Assembly: GCA_009841165.1 (NCBI GenBank)
Contig: VXMI01000089.1
Coordinates: 1-34,216 of the forward strand
Length of the DNA stretch: 34,216 nt
Direction: 5' to 3'
DNA from: Gemmatimonadota bacterium
GTDB lineage: Bacteria > Gemmatimonadota > Gemmatimonadetes > Longimicrobiales > Gaopeijiaceae
In this document: positions 7,438-16,165 of the stretch, piece after piece
How positions within the stretch are numbered: position 1 is the stretch's first letter
Layout of the letters: each line of letters starts with the position of its first letter
Notes under the pieces: model-generated
Databases searched by the model: none
Seen by the model: only the letters and a program-made list of their open reading frames with translations
Told to the model about the DNA's origin: nothing
Program-made: the position numbers and the translations under genes

Positions 7438-8466
7438 ATGACCCGTCAAGCAATCACCGCGCTGCTGCTGCTGGCTACCGCCTGCACACCCGCCCCCGAC
7501 CAGCCCGCGCCGGGCGCCGACGAATCCGCCCAGCCCGGCACCATCGACAAGGACAAACTCCACGGCGTCTGGCAGATCATGACGGTCAGGAATCTCGACA
7601 CCGGCGAGGTCGACTCGATCGCCAACCACCGCACGATCTGGACCCACTACACCGACTCGCACTGGACCTACGTCTGGATGGACGCCGGCCGCGAGGGCAG
7701 CACCCCCGCCGAATTCGCCGCGCTCGCGCCCGAGGCCCGGTACGCGGAGAACCGCGCCAAGATGCTCGACGACGAGGGCGAGTGGCGCTTCTGGGGCAGC
7801 GGCGGCGAGTGGTGGCTCGACAGCGACATGATGGGCTACACCAACGTCGTGTCCATCGAGCCCTACCAAGTGCAGATGGGCGGCGTGGAGAAGGTCGTGT
7901 ACGTCAACGACACCGCCTACGCTTACCACACCGTGCCCGCCGACGGCGAGGCGGTCGAGGAGTACACGCACCGGCGTCTCGACACGATGGGCGAGCTGGC
8001 CGTGACCCGTCAGGGCGACATCGATCCTGCGGACTTGCGGGGCAACTGGCAGATCACCTCCACACGCAATTTGGCGACCGGGGAGGTGGATGAGGTCTGG
8101 CAGCACCGCACGGCCTGGTTCCACGTCACCGACACCCACTGGACATATGTCTGGATGAAGAAGGGTCGGCCGGTCGTCACCCCCGGCGAAGTCGGGCGCA
8201 TGGCGCCGGAGCAGCGCATCACCACGCGCTATGCGCAGATCTGGGACGATCGCAACGAGCCTGTGTTCTGGGCGAGCGGCGGCACCTACAGCATCGTCGA
8301 CTCGATGTTCGTGGTGGGGCCGCGGGTCCTCTCGATCGAGCCGCACTGGATCGGGGTCGAAGGCGAGGAGCCGATCACGCGGCTCGACCGCGAGGCGTAC
8401 GTCTACCTGTCACCGCCCCGCGCCGACGGGACGGTCATCGAGACGACGCATCGGCGGATCGACTGA
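7438..8466 (+). CDS. Lipoprotein with two tandem lipocalin-like repeats
   Basis: A 342-residue predicted lipoprotein: a short signal ending in the lipobox LATAC (Cys16), then a Pro/Ala-rich linker. Two tandem repeats of about 145 residues follow. Repeat one starts LHGVWQIMTVRNLDTGEVDS (about residue 41) and repeat two LRGNWQITSTRNLATGEVDE (about residue 200). Both contain HWTYVWM, a W-D/E-x-G-x-W/F segment and a closing THRRLD/THRRID. The repeats resemble small beta-barrel ligand-binding domains, but I do not recognise a named family. The start has GGAGG upstream. It lies 16 bp after the aldo/keto reductase gene and converges with the propeller gene that ends at 8483. Confidence 0.75.
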   Translation: MTRQAITALLLLATACTPAPDQPAPGADESAQPGTIDKDKLHGVWQIMTVRNLDTGEVDSIANHRTIWTHYTDSHWTYVWMDAGREGSTPAEFAALAPEARYAENRAKMLDDEGEWRFWGSGGEWWLDSDMMGYTNVVSIEPYQVQMGGVEKVVYVNDTAYAYHTVPADGEAVEEYTHRRLDTMGELAVTRQGDIDPADLRGNWQITSTRNLATGEVDEVWQHRTAWFHVTDTHWTYVWMKKGRPVVTPGEVGRMAPEQRITTRYAQIWDDRNEPVFWASGGTYSIVDSMFVVGPRVLSIEPHWIGVEGEEPITRLDREAYVYLSPPRADGTVIETTHRRID

Positions 8467-8482
8467 GGGGGGACGGGCCCGG

Positions 8483-9691
8483 CTAGCGGACAGCGCCCAC
8501 CACACGATGCACGCTGACATACTCGACGCCCAGCTCGTCCCGATAGACCCCCGCCAGGAGCCCATCGCGAATCGCCAGCACCGTCAGGGCGCCGGGAGTC
8601 GATACGGGTCCCAGGTAGACGCCGGTCGGGTCGAATACATCCCACGTCGGGGACTCGCGTGACAGCGGATTCGACTGGAAGCGACGTGCCCAGATGGTCC
8701 CATCCGGTTCGGTCAGCAACTGGTCGAACGCGGGCTCTTGGCGGGGGATTTCCATGCGGTCCCGCCATTCCCGCCAGACCGCCGCGTCGGCACCTGACTG
8801 GCCGATCTCGACGAGGCTCTCGATCGTCCGTGCGACGTCTGCCCCGGATACCGGCTGGCGGTCGCGCACGATTCGGTGGCGAGCCACGAGCGATCCGGCC
8901 GCGTCGTGAAGCGATACCTGCGCGTCGGGGCCGCTGGCCACCGCGAGTCGGTTGCCCTCGATAGCCCGCAGCGGCCGTGGGCTGAAGGGCACGGGCAGCA
9001 TGTGGCGGCCCGTCCAGATCCACCGCTGGCCGAGAATCGTTGCCAGCCGGACCCGATCCTCCCGGACCGGATCGTAGCGCCACAGCCCGATCGTGTCGGC
9101 CCAGGTGTTCCCGGCCTCGGGCGGCGCGATGGAGACCGGCAAGGTGACGAGCCAGGCGCCATCGCCAAACTGCGCCTGGGCCACGAACTCCGAGCCGCCG
9201 ACCGACGGGCGCTCGGTGGCGATCAGGTCTCCCTGTTCTCCCAAGACGGAGAGTCGAGACAGGGCGCGGTCCCAGATCAGGAAGGCACCGTCCGGCCGCC
9301 GGCCCAGATACCGCGGGCTCCGGAACTCTCCCGGACCCTCTCCGCTGCCGCCAGCTGACCAGAGGTGGCGGCCGCCGGCGTCGTAGCGGCGGACCTCGGA
9401 CGTTCCGCCGTCGACGACAATGACATCGCCGCCAGCCAGCAACGCCACATCCAGGACGCGGAAGAACTGCGAGGAGGGGTCGTCTTCGTCATCGCCCAGA
9501 CGGAAGACCGGCTCCGGGTCGACGCGCCATTCCTCCCCGGGTGACCATGCCGCAGACGTGCTTTCCACGATACGCACACCGGCGCTGTCGACGCTGATGG
9601 AGGTGTCGGGTCCCTGCTGGACGCACGCGGTCGCGCAGAGCATGAACAGCGCTCCTGCCAGGTGCCCGATCCGTGGCAGGCGCCGACCCAC
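8483..9691 (-). CDS. Six-bladed beta-propeller lipoprotein
   Basis: A 402-residue exported protein with a lipobox (LFMLCATAC) and the VDSAGVRIVES segment typical of this group. NHL-like six-bladed propeller repeats follow: VIVVDGGTSEVRRYDAGGRH, GGSGEGPGEFRSPRYLG, IWDRALSRLSVLGEQGDL. Such proteins are abundant secreted proteins of unknown ligand. I chose GTG 9691 because GAGGTG lies about nine bases upstream and it avoids a 35-bp overlap with the M16 gene; an ATG at 9733 would add 14 residues. The gene follows the M16 pair by seven bases and is probably co-transcribed with it. Its 3' end converges with the two-repeat lipoprotein gene. Confidence 0.8.
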   Translation of the reverse strand: MGRRLPRIGHLAGALFMLCATACVQQGPDTSISVDSAGVRIVESTSAAWSPGEEWRVDPEPVFRLGDDEDDPSSQFFRVLDVALLAGGDVIVVDGGTSEVRRYDAGGRHLWSAGGSGEGPGEFRSPRYLGRRPDGAFLIWDRALSRLSVLGEQGDLIATERPSVGGSEFVAQAQFGDGAWLVTLPVSIAPPEAGNTWADTIGLWRYDPVREDRVRLATILGQRWIWTGRHMLPVPFSPRPLRAIEGNRLAVASGPDAQVSLHDAAGSLVARHRIVRDRQPVSGADVARTIESLVEIGQSGADAAVWREWRDRMEIPRQEPAFDQLLTEPDGTIWARRFQSNPLSRESPTWDVFDPTGVYLGPVSTPGALTVLAIRDGLLAGVYRDELGVEYVSVHRVVGAVR

Positions 9692-9698
9692 CCGACCG

Positions 9699-11204
9699 TC
9701 ACCTCGTGCCGGTGAGTTCCGCTTCCAGTTCATCCAGGGCTACCGGCCAGCGTGGGTGTCGCGCGGCTCTTATTCTCTCCAACGGTCCGGCCACGACTGT
9801 CACGAAGGCCACGGGGTCCAGGTACGCCTGCGCGACTGCCTTGACATCGTCGGGTGTGACGGTCTGAATGGCTGCCGGCCACGCCATCAGCTGGGCGGTG
9901 CCGCCGCGGCGGACGTGCTCCACCGCGAAGGTCACGCTTGCGGTTGTGGCGAGTTCGAGCGACCGGCGCCAGACCGCGTCGACCAGCCAGCCCTGAGCGC
10001 GCGTGACTTCGGATTCGGTGACGGGCTCGTCGGGATTGTGAATGCGCGTGATTTCGTCCAGGCTGTAGCGGACGAGCGGCGCCACGGCCTCGGGACGGCC
10101 GCCCGTGCGCACAAGGAGGAGGCCGGTTCCAGATCCGGTGATGGGTATCTCGAAGTCGTCGCGGTTGGCCAGGCCCCGTATCTCTCGCGCGGCGATGTTG
10201 AGGCGCTCGGCGAGAATGAACCGGAGGACGGCCAACGCGGCGCGGTCCGATTCCGGTACTGCGCCGATTGCTCGGCCGATGGCGATCCAGCCCTCCAGGC
10301 TCGGGACGTCTACGGCGTGAAAGCGGGTCGAGGGCTCGTGGGGGGTGATCGCGACGGGTTGCGGTGCGGGCTGGACGCTGGGTGCCCAGCCGTGGGTAGC
10401 GGCCTCGAGGGTCGCTTCCACTTCGTCGCGGGGCGCGGGGCCGCCGATGCCGAACACAACGCGGTCGGCTGCGAGGGCTCGGGAGGCCAGCGCTCGCGCC
10501 GCGGCTGGCGAGACCGTCGTGCCCGGGTCGGGAGGCGCCAGGGGATACCCCTGAATCCGCCGCTCGAGCTCGACCTTGGGGCGGTAGCCGGCGCCGCCGA
10601 TTCCGGCCATCGGCATGGTGTAGCCGGGGCCCGCACGGTGCGCGCGGATCGCAGCGGCATTCAGGTCGGGGTTGCGGACGAGCGCGATGAGCAATTCGAG
10701 ACCCGCCTGCCAGTCCTCGGGCAACACGTGGAGGGAGATGTGGACGGCGTCGAGGGTCTCCACAGTGGTCAGCGACGTCCCCAACTCGGCCAGGCGAAGC
10801 GATAGCGGGCGGGTGGCTCCGACCGGGGTTCGGGTCGTGAGGAGTCGGGTCAGGAGAGCGGACGCGCCTGCTTCGCCCTCGGCCTCGTGGAGACGGCCCA
10901 GGGGGAGCGCGGCGGTGAGGCGCACGAGCGGATGGGAATCGGCCCCAGGCACGATGTAGGCTCGGGTGCCGCTCGATGTCTCGAACATGGCCGCGGCAGG
11001 GTCGGGCGGTGTGAACGCGGAGGGTCCCAGGACGAGTTCGCCCGGATCGGGCCAGTCGTGCTCGAGGATCGGCCGCGAGCGGCCGGGGAGGGTGTCGCCG
11101 CCTTCGCATCCGATGAGTGCGGCGATCGCGAGTACCTGCGAGGCCACCACGGCTCGCGCAACCGGCCGCCGCCACGCGCACATCCCGCGCGCCGCGCCCC
11201 TCAT
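9699..11204 (-). CDS. M16-family peptidase-like lipoprotein, non-catalytic subunit
   Basis: A 501-residue M16 (insulinase/mitochondrial processing peptidase-like) protein with a signal and lipobox (LIGC, about residue 27). The place where the catalytic subunit has the zinc-binding H-x-x-E-H reads HEAEGEAGASALL here, so the zinc ligands are missing. C-terminal features such as SLEGWIAIGRAIG and LRFILAERLN fit the second M16 domain. Two-subunit M16 enzymes pair an active and an inactive chain, so this is probably the structural partner of the product of 11201-12850. The start ATG overlaps the upstream stop in ATGA, indicating translational coupling. A second in-frame ATG at 11183 is possible. 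Confidence 0.8.
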   Translation of the reverse strand: MRGAARGMCAWRRPVARAVVASQVLAIAALIGCEGGDTLPGRSRPILEHDWPDPGELVLGPSAFTPPDPAAAMFETSSGTRAYIVPGADSHPLVRLTAALPLGRLHEAEGEAGASALLTRLLTTRTPVGATRPLSLRLAELGTSLTTVETLDAVHISLHVLPEDWQAGLELLIALVRNPDLNAAAIRAHRAGPGYTMPMAGIGGAGYRPKVELERRIQGYPLAPPDPGTTVSPAAARALASRALAADRVVFGIGGPAPRDEVEATLEAATHGWAPSVQPAPQPVAITPHEPSTRFHAVDVPSLEGWIAIGRAIGAVPESDRAALAVLRFILAERLNIAAREIRGLANRDDFEIPITGSGTGLLLVRTGGRPEAVAPLVRYSLDEITRIHNPDEPVTESEVTRAQGWLVDAVWRRSLELATTASVTFAVEHVRRGGTAQLMAWPAAIQTVTPDDVKAVAQAYLDPVAFVTVVAGPLERIRAARHPRWPVALDELEAELTGTR

Positions 11205-12850
11205 CGCCCGTCTCCCGGCAGGTCCGCCCACAGGAAGTCGAGCCAGCTGGGCCCGCTTCCCTCTGGGGGCTCGGCGCGGGCGGTGGCGATCACCCGGTTG
11301 GACGGCACGAAGTACGTCGCCGCGACGCGCTGCACGTCCGCCACCGTCGCCGCGTCCCTCGCCGCGATCAGATCGGGAAGCACGCTCCAGTGGTTCATCG
11401 TATGGTGGTGCCCGATCAGGAATGCGAGTTCCTGGGGATTGTCCAGGAACTCCGCCCACTCGACGCGGAGGCGCTTGCGCGCCCGCTCCAGGGCACCGGC
11501 GTCGATCCGCCCCTCGCGCAGGTCGGCCACGACACCCAGCAGTGCGCGCTCGACAGTTGCGAGGTCGCCGTCCGACGCCGCCTGCGCTACCAGGTTGAAC
11601 GCGCCGGGCGCACCGAAGCGGTAGGTGTGGATGACGCGGAAGTCGGCCGATACCGCGGCCGGGGTGCCGGCGGCCGCCAGCGTCTGGCCGGCCATGCCGT
11701 GAGGACCGCCGGCGAGGGCGGCGATGAGGTCGAGCACCGGCCGGTCGGGATGACCCATCCCCGGGATCCGGTAGCGCACGTGCACCTGCGGCGACAGCGG
11801 TTCCGTCCAGTCGAGCCGAACCGATCCGCCCGGCACCTGCTCCGACTCGATGTCCAGATCGGCCGGGGGCTCCGGTCTCCTGGAGAGTGCCCCGAAGTAG
11901 CGCTCGGCGAGCGGCACGATTCCGTCCATTGTCGCGTCGCCGACGAGCACCAGCGTCGCGTTGTTGGGCACGAAGTAGTCGTCGTAGATCCGCCACATAG
12001 CGGCTCGCGTGAAGTTCGCGAAGTCCGGCAGGTGCCCGCCGTCCGGCGTATAGACCGGATGCGACTGCGCCGTGACGCCGTCGATCGCCTCGTTGAAGCG
12101 CGTCTGCGGCCGACTCAGTCCCCCGAGCACCTGCTCCAGCACGGTGAACCGCTGAGCCTCCCAACCGCGCATGACCGCGTTGACCATCCGTTCCGCCTCG
12201 AACCGGAAGAAGAGTTCCATGTGCTCCGGCGGGAGCGCCATGTTCATCTCCATGTAGTCCTGCTCGGTACTGGCGGGCACCGGATCGGTGTGTCGCACGT
12301 ATCCGCCGTGCTGCATGTACCACTTGTAGGTAGTCCAGAAGTCCCGGTACTCGTTGTCCCGGTCCTCCAGTTCGTAGAGCCGCTGCCTCAGCGCGTCCAT
12401 CTCTGGCGTGGTCGGCCAACCCAGTTCGTCGAAAAAGACCGCCCGCTCGCGCAGCCGGTTGCGCTCCCGGTTCCGAACCGCGATCAGCTCCTGCTCGGTG
12501 TCGTGAATCTCCTGCAGGATGGGAAGCTCGGCGGCCAGATCGCGGGTGCCGAGCGTCGTCGTCCCCTGGTGGATCACGTGCTCCAGAAAGTGAACGATGC
12601 CGTGCAGCCCCTCAGGCTCCAGCATCGACCCGACCCGAAACCACAGGTTGGCGGCCACCCGAGGCGCCCGGTGATCCTCGACGAGCAGGATCGTGAAGCC
12701 GTTGCCGAGGACGTGTTCCTGGACCTGGAGGGGCGGGGAAGGGGATTGGGGGACCGGATTGGTTGATGCCACCGAGTTGCGTACCGGTAGCACTCCAATG
12801 GCGGCCAATGCACACGCCAGAACGATGACGAGCGGGATTCTGATTGCCAT
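11201..12850 (-). CDS. M16-family zinc metallopeptidase, catalytic subunit
   Basis: A 549-residue exported peptidase with a signal peptide (about residues 1-28). The inverted zinc motif H-x-x-E-H is visible as HFLEH (His87, Glu90, His91). A charged, helical insertion of about 80 residues (roughly 105-185, rich in E/R, e.g. HDTEQELIAVRNRERNRL) follows, then the rest of the M16 core: PPEHMELFFRFEAERM, FTRAAMWRIYDDYFVPNNAT, LVLVGDATMDGIVPLAERYF, RYRIPGMGHPDRPVLDL. It should cleave small peptides in the periplasm, together with the inactive subunit encoded directly downstream. ATG 12850 is preceded by GGAGGAG; upstream codons lack support. Confidence 0.85.
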   Translation of the reverse strand: MAIRIPLVIVLACALAAIGVLPVRNSVASTNPVPQSPSPPLQVQEHVLGNGFTILLVEDHRAPRVAANLWFRVGSMLEPEGLHGIVHFLEHVIHQGTTTLGTRDLAAELPILQEIHDTEQELIAVRNRERNRLRERAVFFDELGWPTTPEMDALRQRLYELEDRDNEYRDFWTTYKWYMQHGGYVRHTDPVPASTEQDYMEMNMALPPEHMELFFRFEAERMVNAVMRGWEAQRFTVLEQVLGGLSRPQTRFNEAIDGVTAQSHPVYTPDGGHLPDFANFTRAAMWRIYDDYFVPNNATLVLVGDATMDGIVPLAERYFGALSRRPEPPADLDIESEQVPGGSVRLDWTEPLSPQVHVRYRIPGMGHPDRPVLDLIAALAGGPHGMAGQTLAAAGTPAAVSADFRVIHTYRFGAPGAFNLVAQAASDGDLATVERALLGVVADLREGRIDAGALERARKRLRVEWAEFLDNPQELAFLIGHHHTMNHWSVLPDLIAARDAATVADVQRVAATYFVPSNRVIATARAEPPEGSGPSWLDFLWADLPGDGR

Positions 12851-13024
12851 GGCGTCTCCTCCCTTGTCCGAGGCAGGCTCCTGCAAGGTCGGGATTTGCT
12901 GACGGAGCGCGAGGGTCGCAACCTTTACCTTCAGAATGCGACAAGGCCCGGCGTCGGGCCAGCGGTTCAGGACGATGGCGTATTGGGGACGGCGAAGATG
13001 GCCAACTGGAAAGGTGCGAGTCCG

Positions 13025-14053
13025 ATGAAGATCCTGCGTGCATTGAGTGGCCTGCTCGTACTATTTGTGGCAACGACGGCGCAGGGTGCCGGTCAAGTCA
13101 TCGCGGGGCCGGACGGCCCGGTCGAGTTCATCGGGTTGGAACGTTGGGGGGCTCAAGACCTGTTCGACGCCATCCAGGCTATCGATCCCGACCGTCCCTT
13201 CCATGCGTGTGCCATCGTCATGAGGGAGGACCTCGGATTCGCGGATGCGGCGGCCATCCGCACTATGGATGTCCTGACACGCGGCGACTATACGATCATG
13301 ATCGGCGTGGAAGACAGTGCCCGAGTCCGCCATCGCCCAACAGGAGATGAAACGGTTGCTGTGCCGGAGTCCTGGCAGAACCTGAGTGCAGTCGCGGGCG
13401 ATGATCCGAGAACGCTGAATGCGATTGAGATCGCACTCCCTTCGCGCGGTGGCTTCCTCGACCGAATACTCAGGACCTCCCGGCGCAGCGGCCAACGCAT
13501 GGGTGTCGACCCCGGGACCCTCGATCAGGCTTGGGATGTCATCGACAGTGCCGACAGCGAGGAGGATCGTCGCCTCGCCCACGAAGTACTCGCAAAGGAC
13601 TCGTTGTGGTCGGCACGAACCGTCGCGACCCTCGTGCTCGGCAATTTCGGTGACGATGCCACTACATGGCACGCTTTGGCGGGATCGCTGATTGATCCCC
13701 ATGCGCGGGTCAGCTCGGCGGCGAGGAGCGTGCTCAAGAGACTGATCAAGCACAGGAAGGACCCCGTCGATTGGTCTGGAGCCCGCACACATCTGGTGGC
13801 ACTCCTCGATGGCACGAATGCGTTCGCGTTCCGAGAGATCCTACGAATCATGGTCGCTACAGACATCGACCCCGATTTTGGGCGGCAATTGATCCGCGAG
13901 AGCCCCGAGCTGCTCCTCGCGCACGTGGGAGCCGTGCATGAAACTGCCCGGGAGCCGGCACTGGACTTCCTGAAGGCCGTGAGCGGCGAAGATTTCGGCG
14001 CGGATGTCGAGGCCTGGACCGCATGGATCAACGGTCTGGGAGCAGTTGGCTAG
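13025..14053 (+). CDS. Secreted helical-repeat protein, paralogue 1 of an unnamed family
   Basis: A 342-residue protein with a signal peptide (MKILRALSGLLVLFVATTAQ). The mature start is GAGQVIAGPDGPVEFIGL, then DRPFHACAIVMREDLGFADA. An alpha-helical, HEAT-like second half follows: RLAHEVLAKDSLWSARTVAT, LVLGNF, DPVDWSGARTHLVAL, GTNAFAFREIL, LLLAHVGAVHE, SGEDFGADVEAWTAW. The copy at 21295-22332 shares nearly all these blocks, and a 3' remnant lies at 16162-16233. I do not recognise the family. The spacing of short helical units suggests a protein-binding solenoid, but this is inference. ATG 13025 has AGGTG about ten bases upstream and gives the best signal peptide. Confidence 0.7.
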   Translation: MKILRALSGLLVLFVATTAQGAGQVIAGPDGPVEFIGLERWGAQDLFDAIQAIDPDRPFHACAIVMREDLGFADAAAIRTMDVLTRGDYTIMIGVEDSARVRHRPTGDETVAVPESWQNLSAVAGDDPRTLNAIEIALPSRGGFLDRILRTSRRSGQRMGVDPGTLDQAWDVIDSADSEEDRRLAHEVLAKDSLWSARTVATLVLGNFGDDATTWHALAGSLIDPHARVSSAARSVLKRLIKHRKDPVDWSGARTHLVALLDGTNAFAFREILRIMVATDIDPDFGRQLIRESPELLLAHVGAVHETAREPALDFLKAVSGEDFGADVEAWTAWINGLGAVG

Positions 14054-14158
14054 CTCGACCCGACTCCTGCTTGCCGGTTGATCCTTCACGCCACAGGGCC
14101 CATTCTCTCCTAAGGAATTAGGAAATAGGCAGGGATCTGTCTCGGGGAGAAGCCAGGA

Positions 14159-15349
14159 ATGCGTTCGACCATGGTGCAGGGTTGGGCAGGTCGTACCGCC
14201 AGGTTGATCGTCGTGGCCCTGCCAGCCTCGTGTGGAGGACCGATCAACGTCGAAACGACCGTAGCCGATTCGGCAGGGGTCGCCATCGTCACGAACGTCG
14301 GCGAGCCCACAGTCCTCCGGTGGACGCTCGACACGGTCCGAATCTTCGGCGGAGAGGAATCAGGGCCCGCGACCTTCCACCTGGCCCAGCCATCACTCGT
14401 GGATGTCGATTCCCGGGGCCGAATCTACGTCCTGGAGCCCTTCGAATACCGTGTGACCGTCTTCGATTCGACGGGTGCGCCGCTCGGTTCCATGGGGAGA
14501 CAGGGCGAGGGGCCCGGCGAACTGGAGTGGGCGATGTCCGTGTCCGTCCGGGACGATGGCCGCGCCTACGTGCACGACGGTGCGGGCCAGATCGTGGAGC
14601 TTCGGATGGGCGACCAGGCAGGCACCGAGTCCGCGTTCAACTATGCGGTGATCCTTGCGAGTCTGCGCCATGTGGAAGCGACTTCACGCGGGTTCCTCAT
14701 ATGGGCCCGGAGGCGAATCAACCCGACGGGCCCGAACGTGGGCCATGACGACTGGGTGGAACGACTTCTTTCCGTGACGGGCCGCGACACGGTCGAACTG
14801 ATCAGCGGCAAGTCTTCCCATAGCACTACGGCATACTATCCGCGCTGCAGCTTCACGTTCTCGATCCGCCGACCGCTGGCACCGCAGAATCGTTGGTCCC
14901 ATTGGGGAGACCGGGTGGCCTTGACCGCGTGGGGCGGGTTCCGGATCGACATTCTGGACGATCATCGGCTGAACACGAGCGTGCGCTGGGCTGGTGTCGG
15001 TGATCGGGAGCTAACCCGCTCGGAGGCGAAAGCACTGCTCGAAGCCCGCGGGTATCTTGGGCCGTGCGACGACGACCTTGACGAGACGCTCGAGAAGCAC
15101 GGCTTCCATCCGCGACCTCAGTTGGTGGGCGAGCTGGCGGTCGCTCCCGATGGCTACGTGTGGGCCCAGCTGCTCACCCGCGACAACGCCTTTCGCGTCC
15201 TCTTGCTGGATCCTGAAGGTCGGATCGCGGGTGTATTGCCCGACGGGTTCCCGATGCCTTTGACGTTTCTGCCCGACGGTCGTCCCCTGATTGCGGTCGT
15301 GGACTCGCTGGACATCGAGCGCATCGGGGTGGGTCGGGTGGTGAGATAG
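14159..15349 (+). CDS. Six-bladed beta-propeller lipoprotein
   Basis: A 396-residue secreted propeller protein. The N-terminus is hydrophobic and ends in a lipobox-like VALPASCGGP, followed by TTVADSAGVAIVTN and propeller strands: PSLVDVDSRGRIYVLEPF, YRVTVFDSTGAPLGSMGRQG, EGPGELEWAMSVSVRDDG. The last blade carries APDGYVWAQLLTRDNAFRVL. It shares the D-S-A-G-V-x-I-V and G-E-G-P-G-E motifs with the propeller encoded at 8483-9691, so both belong to one expanded family. The ligand is unknown. ATG 14159 follows GGGGAGAAGCCAGGA; an ATG at 14171 is also possible. Confidence 0.75.
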   Translation: MRSTMVQGWAGRTARLIVVALPASCGGPINVETTVADSAGVAIVTNVGEPTVLRWTLDTVRIFGGEESGPATFHLAQPSLVDVDSRGRIYVLEPFEYRVTVFDSTGAPLGSMGRQGEGPGELEWAMSVSVRDDGRAYVHDGAGQIVELRMGDQAGTESAFNYAVILASLRHVEATSRGFLIWARRRINPTGPNVGHDDWVERLLSVTGRDTVELISGKSSHSTTAYYPRCSFTFSIRRPLAPQNRWSHWGDRVALTAWGGFRIDILDDHRLNTSVRWAGVGDRELTRSEAKALLEARGYLGPCDDDLDETLEKHGFHPRPQLVGELAVAPDGYVWAQLLTRDNAFRVLLLDPEGRIAGVLPDGFPMPLTFLPDGRPLIAVVDSLDIERIGVGRVVR

Positions 15350-15387
15350 CGGGAGCGCGGGAACCCAGGTTGCTGCTCCGCGTCAAT

Positions 15388-15436
15388 CTGTCCCATTCAG
15401 CCATTTGATCGCCCGTGTTTTCTAGCCAGGTTGGTT
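15388..15436. repeat. 49-bp dispersed repeat, copy 2
   Basis: This copy matches 5475-5523 at 40 of 49 positions. It lies in the 207-bp gap between a propeller gene and higB, about 120 bp before the higB start. In both places the repeat sits upstream of a toxin- or nuclease-type accessory gene. No open frame or known element was recognised. Confidence 0.55.
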
Positions 15437-15521
15437 TCCGCATCTGCCGCTGCGTCCAGTTCAGTCGCGTCAGTCACGAACCGGGAGACCCCTCATGGGC
15501 CAGAACGCTTCCAGACCATCG

Positions 15522-15551
15522 TTGCTACAGTGTACCGCACTACGGTACATT
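15522..15551 (+). promoter_or_regulatory. higBA promoter with perfect 7-bp inverted repeat operator
   Basis: TGTACCG-CACTA-CGGTACA at 15531-15549 is a perfect inverted repeat with a 5-bp spacer, ending eight bases before the higB start. A possible promoter, TTGCTA (15522) with an 18-bp gap to TACATT (15546-15551), would place the repeat between and over the core boxes, as expected for autorepression by HigA. With such a promoter the transcript would start almost at the GTG, so higB could be leaderless; that is speculative. Confidence 0.55.
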
Positions 15552-15556
15552 TCACC

Positions 15557-15835
15557 GTGATCCGATCGCTTCGGCACAGGGGTCTGAAGCGGTTCCATGG
15601 CCGTGGAGACCGCCGCTGGCTCCGACCGGATCTGGTGGCACGGGTTTCGTCAGTATTGTCAGCTCTCGATGTTGCCAACAGTCCGTCAGACCTCGATTTG
15701 CCGCGCTATCGGACCCACCCGCTGAAGGGTGAGCGAGAGGGCTATTGGAGCATCGCCGTTTCGGGGAATTGGCGGATCGTCTTCCGCTTCTGGAACGGTG
15801 ATGTCTACGATGTCGACTTGGTCGACTACCACTGA
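15557..15835 (+). CDS. higB: HigB/RelE-family toxin (ribosome-dependent mRNA interferase)
   Basis: A 92-residue toxin of the HigB-1/'plasmid maintenance system killer' type. It begins VIRSLRHRGLKRFHGRGD and ends SVSG-like in AVSGNWRIVFRF then YDVDLVDYH, with RYRTHPLKGEREGYWSI between. These are the usual blocks of the family, and family members begin M-I-R-S-F, which supports GTG 15557. A GTG at 15530 would add nine residues inside the operator. Toxins of this family cut mRNA on the ribosome. The cognate antitoxin gene begins 21 bp after the stop. No damage is visible, so the module is probably functional. Confidence 0.85.
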   Translation: MIRSLRHRGLKRFHGRGDRRWLRPDLVARVSSVLSALDVANSPSDLDLPRYRTHPLKGEREGYWSIAVSGNWRIVFRFWNGDVYDVDLVDYH

Positions 15836-15856
15836 CCACAACGGAGAAGCACCACC

Positions 15857-16165
15857 ATGCCGATGAAGGATCCCCCCCACCCCGGACTGAGCATCTTGAT
15901 AGACTGTTTGGAGCCCTTGGGCCTGACTGTCACCAAGGCGTCTGAACTCCTCGGGGTGGCCCGCCATACGCTTTCGCGAGTTCTCCATGGTCACGCGGCG
16001 ATCTCGCCGGAGATGGCGATCCGCTTGGAGAAGGCCGGTTGGTCCAACGCCGACTTCTGGATGCGTCGTCAGGCCGCGTACGATCTCGCCCAGGCCCGGA
16101 AGCACGAGGACCGGATCAAGGTCGAGCGATGCTGGCCGCCTGACGCGCACCCGGCTGACCGCTAA
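15857..16165 (+). CDS. higA: HigA-family antitoxin
   Basis: A 102-residue antitoxin of the VapI/HigA type. After [18 protein letters not shown] comes a helix-turn-helix ([19 protein letters not shown], about residues 26-44), then [20 protein letters not shown] and a helical tail. It should bind and neutralise the upstream HigB and repress transcription at the inverted repeat 15531-15549. A GGAGA lies upstream of ATG 15857; an ATG six bases later is also possible. It differs in family from the HigA at 1445-1816. Its stop overlaps by four bases the 3' end of a dead gene fragment on the other strand. Confidence 0.85.
   Translation: MPMKDPPHPGLSILIDCLEPLGLTVTKASELLGVARHTLSRVLHGHAAISPEMAIRLEKAGWSNADFWMRRQAAYDLAQARKHEDRIKVERCWPPDAHPADR

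Noticed and set aside
12896-13024. An N-terminal extension of the helical protein upstream of ATG 13025
   Set aside because: The longer start has no ribosome-binding site and would bury the clear signal peptide that begins at 13025.
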